From contig JAKAFQ010000304.1 of the NCBI GenBank assembly GCA_021817875.1, forward strand, positions 1 through 5,592: a stretch of DNA of 5,592 bases, read 5' to 3'. Source of the DNA: Pseudomonadota bacterium. Lineage in GTDB: Bacteria > Pseudomonadota > Gammaproteobacteria > Steroidobacterales > Steroidobacteraceae. How positions within the stretch are numbered: the stretch's first letter is position 1; each line of letters begins with the position of its first letter. The notes under the pieces were generated by a model that saw only the letters and a program-made list of their open reading frames with translations, ran no database searches and was not told the DNA's origin. Below are positions 1 through 5,583 of the stretch, one piece after another. A program made the position numbers and the translations under genes.

Positions 1-1
1 A

Positions 2-1108
2 GCCTGCAGCGGCCGGGCGCTGCCTGCCGCCGAGCACATGAACTACACCGTCCGCCAGGCGATCGGCCCGGTGGCGGTGATCACCCCGTGGAACACGCCG
101 TTCATGCTCTCGACCTGGAAGATCGCTCCAGCGCTCGCGGCCGGCTGCACCGTGGTACACAAGCCGGCGGAATGGAGTCCGCTCACCGCCATGATGCTCG
201 CCGAGATCATGACCGAAGCCGGCGTGCCCCCCGGGGTCGTCAACGTCGTCAACGGCGTTGGAGAACGTGCGGGTCGGCTGCTCACCGAGGAACCGGCCAT
301 CCGGGCCACCGCCTTCATCGGGGAATCCAGGACCGGCAGCCTGATCATGAGCCAGGGCGCACCGACGCTGAAGCGCGTGCACCTCGAGCTCGGCGGCAAG
401 AACCCGGTGGTCGTGTTCGACGACGCAGACCTGGAGCGCGCCGTGGATGCCGTGGTGTTCATGATCTACAGTCTGAACGGCGAGCGCTGCACGTCCTCGA
501 GCCGGTTGCTGGTGCAACGTTCCATCTACGAACGGTTCATCGAGCGCGTGGCCGAGCGCGTCGCGAAGCTGAAGGTCGGCCATCCGCTCGATCCGGCCAC
601 CGAGATCGGTCCGCTCATCCATGCCCGACACCTCGACAAGGTGCTGAGCTACTTCCGCATCGCGCGCGAAGACGGCGCGCAGATCAGGGTCGGAGGCAAC
701 CGCGTCGAAGCGCTCCAGCCGGGGCTGTACGTACAGCCGACACTGTTCACCCACGCGAACAACAGCATGCGGGTCGCCCGCGAGGAAATCTTCGGCCCGG
801 TGCTGACCGCCATCGCCTTCGACGACGAGGCCGAGGCATTGCGGGTCGCCAACGACACTCCTTACGGCCTGACCGCCTATGTCTGGACCTCCGATACCGG
901 ACGGGCGCTGCGCATGGCGCACGGCGTCGAGGCCGGCATGGTCTGGGTGAACTCGGAAAACAACCGCCACCTGCCCGCGCCCTTCGGCGGCATGAAGGCG
1001 AGCGGCATCGGCCGCGACGGCGGCGACTACAGCTTCGACTTCTACATGGAAACCAAGAACATCTGCCTTGCCTTCGGCACTCATCGCGTGCCGCGGCTGG
1101 GCGTGTGA
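2..1108 (+). CDS. hpaE: 5-carboxymethyl-2-hydroxymuconate-semialdehyde dehydrogenase HpaE (3' part, 5' end outside window)
   Basis: NAD-dependent aldehyde dehydrogenase that oxidises the ring-cleavage semialdehyde of homoprotocatechuate to 5-carboxymethyl-2-hydroxymuconate in the cytoplasm. The frame is open to the left edge, so the ATG at 38 is internal: 368 residues are visible and about 120-130 N-terminal ones are missing against the usual ~488. Counting from the Met at 38, I see the cofactor-site PWNTP (Asn19), HKPAE (Lys42), LELGG with general-base Glu117, GERCTSSSR with nucleophile Cys151 (codon 488-490), EEIFGP (249-254) and WVN (303-305). The segment before the Cys (IYSLNGERCT) and the C-terminal ending (KNICLAFG, then PRLGV) resemble E. 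coli HpaE as I remember it (IFSINGERCT; KNVCISMG, then PKWGV), which separates it from generic betaine or succinate-semialdehyde dehydrogenases. First visible gene of the operon; 20 bp precede the next start. No missing catalytic residue. Confidence 0.9.
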   Translation, partial: ACSGRALPAAEHMNYTVRQAIGPVAVITPWNTPFMLSTWKIAPALAAGCTVVHKPAEWSPLTAMMLAEIMTEAGVPPGVVNVVNGVGERAGRLLTEEPAIRATAFIGESRTGSLIMSQGAPTLKRVHLELGGKNPVVVFDDADLERAVDAVVFMIYSLNGERCTSSSRLLVQRSIYERFIERVAERVAKLKVGHPLDPATEIGPLIHARHLDKVLSYFRIAREDGAQIRVGGNRVEALQPGLYVQPTLFTHANNSMRVAREEIFGPVLTAIAFDDEAEALRVANDTPYGLTAYVWTSDTGRALRMAHGVEAGMVWVNSENNRHLPAPFGGMKASGIGRDGGDYSFDFYMETKNICLAFGTHRVPRLGV

Positions 1109-1116
1109 CACAACGC

Positions 1117-1121
1117 AGGAG
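1117..1121 (+). promoter_or_regulatory. Shine-Dalgarno AGGAG for the DapA-family gene
   Basis: AGGAG sits 7 nt before GTG 1129. It decides the start: the frame is open far upstream through hpaE, but only this GTG has a ribosome binding site and gives a family-length protein. Confidence 0.75.
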
Positions 1122-1128
1122 ACTCCCG

Positions 1129-2040
1129 GTGAGCGCACGCCTCGAAAGACTCAAAGGTTCCATCCCACCGCTGGTCACGCCGTTCCGCGACGGCGAGGTC
1201 GACTACGACGCTTACGCCCGTCTGGTCGAGTTCCAGATCCAGAACGGTTCGCACGGCGTACTGGTGAACGGCACCACCGCCGAGCCGTCGACACTCTCGA
1301 CCGACGAGCGCAACCGCCTGGTCGATGTCGCCGTCCAGGTGGCGGGCGGGCGGATCCCGGTGGTCGCGGCCACCGGCTCGCAGTCCATGAGGGAAACGCG
1401 AACGCTGACGGAGCATGCCGCACGAGCCGGCGCCGATGCCCTGCTCATCGTCACGCCCTACTATATCCGCCCGCCGCAGCGCGGCCTCATCGCCTACTAC
1501 CTGGAACTCGCCTCGCTCACCGACCTGCCGTGGATGGTCTATCACATCCCGGGGCGGGCGGCGGTCAGCGTCACCATCGAGACGCTGAAGACGCTGCGCG
1601 AGCGCTCGCCGTCGTTCGTAGGCATGAAGCACGCGGTGAACGATCTGGGACTGGTATCGGAATGCCACGCCGTGCTTGGCCCGGAATTCAAGATCTTCGT
1701 CGGGCTCGAGGAGCTCAGCTTTCCGATGATGACGGTCGGCGCCTGCGGCCTCATGAATGCCGTGGGGAACCTGCGGCCCCGGATCCTCGCCGAGCTGTGC
1801 GAGGCGGTATGGCGGGGGGACCTCGCGGGCGCGCAGACGCTGCACCATCAGTTGTTCGAGATCAACCAGGCGGTGTTCTTCGACACCAACCCCATCCCGA
1901 TGAAATACATGATGCGGCGGCTGGGACTGCTGGCGCGCAACGAGCATCGTCTGCCGATGATGAGCGCGACGCCCGAGCTCGAGCGGCGCCTCGATGGGGT
2001 CCTCGAACGCGCCGGGCTGCTCGCGGGAGCGACCGCGTGA
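1129..2040 (+). CDS. DapA/NAL-family class I aldolase (dihydrodipicolinate synthase-like), probable pyruvate-releasing lyase of the pathway
   Basis: 303 residues from the GTG start, a normal length for this TIM-barrel family (about 290-310). Visible family landmarks: IPPLVTPF (12-19), GTTAEPSTL (48-56) matching the GTTGES pyruvate-carboxylate loop of DapA with both threonines (49, 50), VTPYY (108-112), Tyr138 and Arg143 in VYHIPGR (equivalents of DapA Tyr133 and Arg138), and Schiff-base Lys167 in FVGMKHA. All class I aldolase residues are therefore present. True lysine biosynthesis is unlikely because the gene lies between hpaE and an FAH-family gene in a ring-cleavage operon. The family also contains catabolic hydratase-aldolases such as NahE. 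I infer cleavage of a 4-hydroxy-2-oxo acid, such as 4-hydroxy-2-oxoheptanedioate, to pyruvate plus an aldehyde, replacing the unrelated metal-dependent HpaI. Family assignment is certain; substrate is not. Confidence 0.85.
   Translation: MSARLERLKGSIPPLVTPFRDGEVDYDAYARLVEFQIQNGSHGVLVNGTTAEPSTLSTDERNRLVDVAVQVAGGRIPVVAATGSQSMRETRTLTEHAARAGADALLIVTPYYIRPPQRGLIAYYLELASLTDLPWMVYHIPGRAAVSVTIETLKTLRERSPSFVGMKHAVNDLGLVSECHAVLGPEFKIFVGLEELSFPMMTVGACGLMNAVGNLRPRILAELCEAVWRGDLAGAQTLHHQLFEINQAVFFDTNPIPMKYMMRRLGLLARNEHRLPMMSATPELERRLDGVLERAGLLAGATA
2026..2030 (+). promoter_or_regulatory. Shine-Dalgarno GGGAG for the FAH-family gene
   Basis: GGGAG inside the last codons of the upstream aldolase gene, 6 nt before GTG 2037. 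It supports a GTGA start/stop overlap (2037-2040) rather than any upstream in-frame start. Confidence 0.6.
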
Positions 2041-2894
2041 GACTGATCAACTTCCAGGCCGGCGATCGGCGCTCGTGCGGCGCGCTCGGACCCCGGGGCG
2101 TCATCGATCTCGGTGCGCGACTCGGGAAAGACGCGGGCGACGTGCTCTCGCTGCTGCGGGCCGGGTTGATCGAGCAGGCCCGGGCATGCGCCGAGACCGA
2201 TCTGTGCGACTACGGCCCGTCCGAGGTGCGGCTGCTCAACCCGGCGGGCCGCTGTACGCGCTACTTCTGCATCGGCGTCAACTATCCCGAGCGCAACGAA
2301 GAATACAGGGACGGTTCGGAGAAACCCAGGTATCCGAGCGTCTTCATGCGCTCGCACACCTCGTTCTCCGCCCCCGGCGAGCCGATCGTGCGCCCGCGGG
2401 AGTCCGAGCAGCTCGATTACGAGGGGGAGATCGCGCTGCTGATCGGCCGTGGCGGACGCCGCATCCCGCAGGATCAGGCGCTCGATCACGTGTTCGGATA
2501 CACCTGCGCCAACGAAGGCACGGTGCGCGACTGGGTGCGCCACGCCAAGTTCAACGTTACGCAGGGCAAGAACTTCGATCGTTCCGGATCTCTCGGACCG
2601 CACATCGTGACCCGCGACGAGGTCGGTTCGGCGCCCCTGCGCGTGATCACCCGGGTCAACGGCGAGGTGCGTCAGGACGATACCAGCGACCGGATGATGT
2701 TTTCGATTCCGTACCTGCTCAACTACCTGTCGCGCTTCTGTACGCTCGAGCCGGGCGATGTCATCCTGACCGGCACGCCGAGCGGCGCCGGGGCGCGGCT
2801 CGACCCGCCGCGCTACCTGGTGCCCGGAGACCGGGTGGAGATCGAAATCCCGCGCGTCGGAGTGCTCCGCCACGAGGTGACCGATGAGCTCTAA
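2037..2894 (+). CDS. Fumarylacetoacetate hydrolase (FAH) family protein, HpaG-like isomerase/decarboxylase or acylpyruvate hydrolase
   Basis: 285 residues from GTG 2037. A short N-terminal part (about 1-70) is followed by one FAH catalytic domain: FCIGVNYPERNEEY (77-90), the metal-binding LDYEGEIALLIG with Glu129 and Glu131, GYTCANEGTVRDW (154-166), Lys178 in QGKNF, and the C-terminal GTPSGAG (246-252) and PGDRVEIEI (263-271). The third metal ligand, usually Asp in GYT..ND, is Glu160 here. The FAH family includes HpaG (decarboxylase/isomerase of the homoprotocatechuate pathway), fumarylpyruvate hydrolases and other oxo-acid enzymes. In the E. coli pathway HpaG is a fusion of two such domains, whereas this is a single domain. 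From context I infer processing of the diacid made by HpaE, by isomerisation, decarboxylation or C-C hydrolysis. Start overlaps the aldolase stop by 4 bp and the stop overlaps hpaR by 11 bp. No hydratase or separate isomerase is visible. Confidence 0.85.
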   Translation: MRLINFQAGDRRSCGALGPRGVIDLGARLGKDAGDVLSLLRAGLIEQARACAETDLCDYGPSEVRLLNPAGRCTRYFCIGVNYPERNEEYRDGSEKPRYPSVFMRSHTSFSAPGEPIVRPRESEQLDYEGEIALLIGRGGRRIPQDQALDHVFGYTCANEGTVRDWVRHAKFNVTQGKNFDRSGSLGPHIVTRDEVGSAPLRVITRVNGEVRQDDTSDRMMFSIPYLLNYLSRFCTLEPGDVILTGTPSGAGARLDPPRYLVPGDRVEIEIPRVGVLRHEVTDEL

Positions 2895-3408
2895 ACGACC
2901 GCCGCTCGCACAACGGTCGCTGCCCATGCGACCGTTCTCCGAGTCTCTGCCGATGGCGCTGCTGCGCACGCGCGAAGCGGTGATGCGGCTGTTTCGTCCC
3001 GGGCTGCGCCGCCGCGGTGTGACCGAGCAGCAGTGGCGGATTCTGCGGGCGCTTGCCCATCGCGGCCCGATGGAGGTCACCGAGCTCGCCGAGGAGACAT
3101 TTCTCCTCGCCCCCAGCCTCTCGCGCATTCTGCCCGACCTCGCCAAGCGCGGACTCATCGGCCGCCGCCAGGTGGACACGGATCTGCGCCGTTCGGTGGT
3201 GAGCCTGCAGACCGACGGGCTGCGCCTGATCGGCGAACACGCCCCGTACTCCGAACAGATGTATGCACGCATCAGCAAGCGCTTCGGCACGGAGAAACTT
3301 GCCGAACTGCTGCGGCTGCTGCATGAGCTCGAGGTCTCCCTCGGCGAGCTCGCCCAGGAGCTCGACACCAATCCGGTGGACGCCGACAGGCGGGCCAATC
3401 AGCAATGA
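2884..3408 (+). CDS. hpaR: MarR-family repressor HpaR (homoprotocatechuate operon regulator)
   Basis: Dimeric winged-helix repressor expected to bind promoters of the hpa genes and release them on binding an aromatic inducer. 174 residues. The stretch around 18-54 (SESLPMALLRTREAVM, then LFRP, then VTEQQWRILRAL) is the HpaR signature as I recall it. The DNA-binding helices lie at about 64-90 (MEVTELAEE, then LAPSLSRILPDLAKRG) and the wing at about 97-110 (DTDLRRSVVSL). I use ATG 2884, with GAGG 2874-2877 six nt upstream. ATG 2926 (Met15) would give a start closer to the usual HpaR N-terminus but has no ribosome binding site, so the first 14 basic residues may or may not be translated. A C-terminal tail (about 157-174) extends beyond the core fold. 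Sitting inside the operon it probably helps control, it would be autoregulated. The 3' end overlaps the LigA-like gene as ATGA. Confidence 0.88.
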   Translation: MSSKRPPLAQRSLPMRPFSESLPMALLRTREAVMRLFRPGLRRRGVTEQQWRILRALAHRGPMEVTELAEETFLLAPSLSRILPDLAKRGLIGRRQVDTDLRRSVVSLQTDGLRLIGEHAPYSEQMYARISKRFGTEKLAELLRLLHELEVSLGELAQELDTNPVDADRRANQQ

Positions 3409-3710
3409 GTCTGTACTACATCCAGAAGCTGATCTACCAGCTCAATCGCGATCCGGCCGTGCGCCGGCGGCTCGACGAGGATTTCGAAGGCCTGCTGGCG
3501 GAATACGAGCTCACCGAAGAAGAGCGCGATGCGCTGCGCAGGCCGGACATCGGCCTGTTGTACGTGATGGGCGTCAACGGCCAGATTCTCATGCATTACG
3601 CGGCACTGCGCGGCTACGAGTGGAACGCGTACATCGAGGCGATGCGCGAGGGCGAGCGCAAATACGGACCGGTGAGAACGGGCCTGTATACGCGGGCGGA
3701 TTCCCGCTGA
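3405..3710 (+). CDS. LigA-like small (alpha) subunit of an aromatic-ring-opening dioxygenase
   Basis: 101 residues, mostly predicted helical, no signal or membrane segment. It reads like the LigA family: a helical N-terminus (YYIQKLIYQLNRDP, 4-17), RRLDEDFEGLLAEYELTEEE (21-40) as the conserved capping helix pair, RPDIGLLYVMGVN (46-58) matching the 'alpha subunit lid' segment, then HYAALRGY (64-71). LigA of protocatechuate 4,5-dioxygenase is about 139 residues; the shorter small subunits of CarBa type are nearer this size. In LigAB the alpha subunit covers the beta-subunit active site and tunes specificity. It has no catalytic metal ligands itself. Directly followed by a LigB-like gene, so the two almost certainly form a heteromer. 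Its ATG overlaps the hpaR stop (ATGA) and I see no good Shine-Dalgarno, so translation is likely coupled to hpaR. Family fairly sure, partner by context. Confidence 0.75.
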   Translation: MSLYYIQKLIYQLNRDPAVRRRLDEDFEGLLAEYELTEEERDALRRPDIGLLYVMGVNGQILMHYAALRGYEWNAYIEAMREGERKYGPVRTGLYTRADSR

Positions 3711-3728
3711 GCGTCGGCACGGCCTGCT

Positions 3729-3733
3729 GAGGG
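3729..3733 (+). promoter_or_regulatory. Shine-Dalgarno GAGGG for the LigB-like gene
   Basis: GAGGG lies 8 nt before ATG 3742 but only 2 nt before the in-frame TTG at 3736, so it selects ATG 3742 as the start. Confidence 0.65.
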
Positions 3734-3741
3734 TTTTGATC

Positions 3742-4563
3742 ATGGCATTGGTTTTCGCGGGTGTTTGTTCACATGCACCGGGCATCACGGGGCGCGCGGA
3801 GCGCGCCGATCCCGAGGCGCGCGACACCTTCTACGCAGCGCTGCGCCGGATGCGCGAGGCGCTCGAAGCGTCCCGGCCCGACGCCCTGGTGGTGATCGCG
3901 GCGGAGCATTTCGCCAATTTCTTCATGAACAACATGCCGGCGATCTGCGTCGGCATGGGCGAGCACTACGACGGGCCGATCGAGGATGAGAATTGGCTCG
4001 GCATCCGGCGGCACCGCGTCCCGGGGAACAAGTCGCTGTCGCGCGATCTCATCCAGGAGGTCATGAACGACATCGACCTCGCCTACGCCGAGGAGTGGAA
4101 ATTCGACCACGGCATCATGGTGCCGTTGAACTTCCTGACGCCTCGGTACGATCTGCCCGTCATTCCTGTCAACATCAACTGCCAGGGTCCGCCGCTCATC
4201 CCGCTCAAGCGCGCCTACGAGTTCGGCCGGACGCTGCGGCGCGCGTGCGATGCGCGGCCCGAGCGCATCGCCGTGGTCGGCACGGGCGGGATTTCCCACT
4301 GGCCCGCGACTCCGGACTCCGGGCGGATCAACGAGGCCTGGGACCGGGCATTTCTCGAGAAATTCCTGCGCAACCGGCGGGAGGAACTGCTCGCCTACCG
4401 TGACGAGGACGTCTGGCAGGAGGCCGGCCAGGGCGGCTTCGAGATCCGCACCTTCATTGCGGTCGCAGGCGCGACCGAGGGTTGCGGTGGGGAGCTGTGG
4501 TACTACCGGCCCATCCCCATCTTCGCCGTCGGCTGCACGGTGGCGGTGATGAACCTGCGCTAG
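3742..4563 (+). CDS. LigB-like class III extradiol ring-cleavage dioxygenase, catalytic (beta) subunit
   Basis: Fe(II)-dependent enzyme that opens a catecholic ring next to the diol using O2. 273 residues from ATG 3742, similar in size to LigB/CarBb/MhpB-type proteins (about 270-315). By alignment from memory with LigB, the iron ligands are His11 (CSHAPG), His56 (AAEHFANFF) and Glu234 (GGFEIRTFI). His123 in FDHGIMVPL and the acid/base His186 in GTGGISHWP match LigB His127 and His195. All key residues are present, so it should be active. The middle (NNMPAICVG) and end (WYYRPIPIFAVG) also recall MhpB. It is clearly different from the HpaD encoded opposite, so it is not a duplicate of it. Partner of the LigA-like subunit 31 bp upstream. 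Last gene of the + strand operon, ending 38 bp from the hpaD stop. Substrate unknown: protocatechuate, gallate, a dihydroxyphenyl acid or an aminophenol are all possible. Confidence 0.85.
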   Translation: MALVFAGVCSHAPGITGRAERADPEARDTFYAALRRMREALEASRPDALVVIAAEHFANFFMNNMPAICVGMGEHYDGPIEDENWLGIRRHRVPGNKSLSRDLIQEVMNDIDLAYAEEWKFDHGIMVPLNFLTPRYDLPVIPVNINCQGPPLIPLKRAYEFGRTLRRACDARPERIAVVGTGGISHWPATPDSGRINEAWDRAFLEKFLRNRREELLAYRDEDVWQEAGQGGFEIRTFIAVAGATEGCGGELWYYRPIPIFAVGCTVAVMNLR

Positions 4564-4601
4564 GCTGGGCGGACGGCGGGCGCGGCAGAATCCGGCGATG
4601 C
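4564..4601. other. 38-bp gap between convergent stop codons, no clear terminator
   Basis: G-rich spacer between the LigB-like stop (TAG 4561-4563) and the hpaD stop (complement of 4602-4604). I see no stable hairpin followed by a T-run on either strand, so no intrinsic terminator can be called. Transcripts from both sides may read into each other or end by Rho. Confidence 0.5.
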
Positions 4602-5498
4602 TCAGGAAACCAGTGTGCCCGGGCCGAGGGCGGGTGGCGGCAGGTCGATGCCCTCGACGGAGAATTCAACCACCGTCTGGCCGGTTCCGGAGCTGGCGAA
4701 ATAGGGACAGAGCACCTGCGCCCGGCCCCGGTAGCGGTCCCACCCCAGCGCGCCGAACAGCATCGCGGTGTCATGCATACGGCCCTCGCCGCTGCACGTT
4801 TCGGCGTACTCGGGCAACAGGCTGAGAAACGCCGGCCAGTCTCCCGCTTCCCACAACTGCAGCACGCGCAGGTCGACCTGCCGGTTGAATTCCCGGCTGA
4901 TGCTGTTGAACCCCTGCTCGACCAGGCGGTTCTCCCAGATCTGGTGGGACAGAGAGCCGCTCGCGACGAGCGCCACATTGCTGTCGCTGCGGGCGACGGC
5001 CCGGGCGATGGCTTCACCGACGGCCCGGGATTCCTCCAGGCTGCCGAACGTGCTCCAGCCGGCCACGGACACCACACCCATCCGTCCCTGCGGGTTCATG
5101 TAACGCATCGGCAGGATGGTGCCGTACTCGAGATCGAGCGAGGGCACCTCGTGCGCGCGGGTTTTCACGCCCGCGGCGGTCGCTTCCTCGGCGATGAGTC
5201 TGCCGAGGCGCGGGTTTCCCGGAAAATCGTAGCCCAGGTCCTGCACGAAGTGGGGAAACTCGTGGCTGGTGTAGTTCCCCTGGTGCACGGCGTTGTTGTT
5301 GATGTGATATCCGGCGTTGACCAGCCAGTGGGTGTCGAACACCACGAACGTATCGACCCCGCGCTCCACCGCCCGCCGTCCGAAGTCGCGTTCGGCGGCG
5401 ATCGCCGGCTCGCGGCAGCCGTGCGCCGGTCCCGGCTGCTCCGAGAGCAGCATCGACGGCACATGCGTGGCCTTGACGGCCATGACGATCTCACCCAC
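4602..5498 (-). CDS. hpaD: 3,4-dihydroxyphenylacetate (homoprotocatechuate) 2,3-dioxygenase HpaD, LigB-type
   Basis: Cleaves the homoprotocatechuate ring to 5-carboxymethyl-2-hydroxymuconate semialdehyde, the substrate of the HpaE encoded at the left edge. 298 residues; E. coli HpaD/HpcB is 283. Near-identical family blocks: KATHVPSM (9-16), DTHWLVN (55-61), EYGTILPMRYMN (124-135), ASGSLSH (179-185), SREFNRQ (201-207), GEGRMHDTAML (237-247), ASSGTGQ (268-274). Likely iron ligands are His12, His57 and Glu238, with His185 as acid/base. This is the class III (LigB superfamily) form, not the vicinal-oxygen-chelate HpaD. Start: GTG 5498 gives MGEIVMAVKATHVPSM, which lines up with the E. coli N-terminus MGKLALAAKITHVPSM without a gap, and has a ribosome binding site; the ATG at 5579 would add 27 unsupported residues. 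A proline-rich tail of about 15 residues extends past the E. coli end. Transcribed towards the other operon. Confidence 0.93.
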   Translation of the reverse strand: MGEIVMAVKATHVPSMLLSEQPGPAHGCREPAIAAERDFGRRAVERGVDTFVVFDTHWLVNAGYHINNNAVHQGNYTSHEFPHFVQDLGYDFPGNPRLGRLIAEEATAAGVKTRAHEVPSLDLEYGTILPMRYMNPQGRMGVVSVAGWSTFGSLEESRAVGEAIARAVARSDSNVALVASGSLSHQIWENRLVEQGFNSISREFNRQVDLRVLQLWEAGDWPAFLSLLPEYAETCSGEGRMHDTAMLFGALGWDRYRGRAQVLCPYFASSGTGQTVVEFSVEGIDLPPPALGPGTLVS

Positions 5499-5504
5499 CG
5501 TGCT

Positions 5505-5510
5505 CACCTC
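5505..5510 (-). promoter_or_regulatory. Shine-Dalgarno GAGGTG for hpaD
   Basis: Read on the - strand, GAGGTG (continuing AG) ends 6 nt before the GTG at 5498, with the GAGG core spaced by 8 nt. It decides the start against the in-frame ATG at 5579 and ATG 5483, both without such a site. Confidence 0.7.
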
Positions 5511-5577
5511 GCTTGACCCGCCCGTTCGCGGAGACTCGATGGACGGGCACCGCCCGCGGGCAGAGGCGGGACGGGCC

Positions 5578-5583
5578 ATTAAA
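5578..5583 (-). promoter_or_regulatory. Possible -10 hexamer of the hpaD promoter
   Basis: On the - strand the hexamer reads TTTAAT, five of six matches to TATAAT, in the only AT-rich stretch of the window. Transcription would begin near 5571 and leave a leader of about 70 nt before the hpaD GTG. The matching -35 would fall beyond the right edge, so it cannot be checked here. Confidence 0.35.

Noticed and set aside
88..1128. Long open stretch in the frame of the DapA-like gene, upstream of its start
   Set aside because: It runs out of frame over hpaE, is Arg/His-rich low-information peptide, and the family N-terminus and Shine-Dalgarno place the start at GTG 1129.
1068..2036. Open frame upstream of the FAH-family start
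   Set aside because: It is an out-of-frame reading of the aldolase gene; GTG 2037 with GGGAG gives the normal FAH-family N-terminus.
1848..3398. 516-residue open frame on the - strand
   Set aside because: Antisense to the FAH gene and hpaR, both clearly recognised. No family motif, and typical of antisense open frames in GC-rich DNA.
3736..3741. TTG two codons before the ATG as start of the LigB-like gene
   Set aside because: The GAGGG ribosome binding site is only 2 nt away from TTG but 8 nt from ATG 3742, and MALVFAGVCSH fits the family N-terminus.
4617..4624. GCCCGGGC palindrome near the operon junction as a terminator stem
   Set aside because: It has no loop and no T-run, and encodes Pro-Gly within hpaD; it is expected by chance at this base composition.
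4454..5077. 207-residue - strand open frame overlapping hpaD and the LigB-like gene
   Set aside because: It crosses two firmly identified genes in another frame and has the Arg/Ser/Pro-rich composition of a shadow frame.
4482..5516. 344-residue open frame on the + strand opposite hpaD
   Set aside because: hpaD on the - strand has unmistakable conserved motifs; the + frame shows none and has no ribosome binding site.
5499..5579. 27-residue N-terminal extension of HpaD from ATG 5579
   Set aside because: The extension has no family counterpart, and GTG 5498 has GAGGTG upstream and aligns residue for residue with E. coli HpaD.
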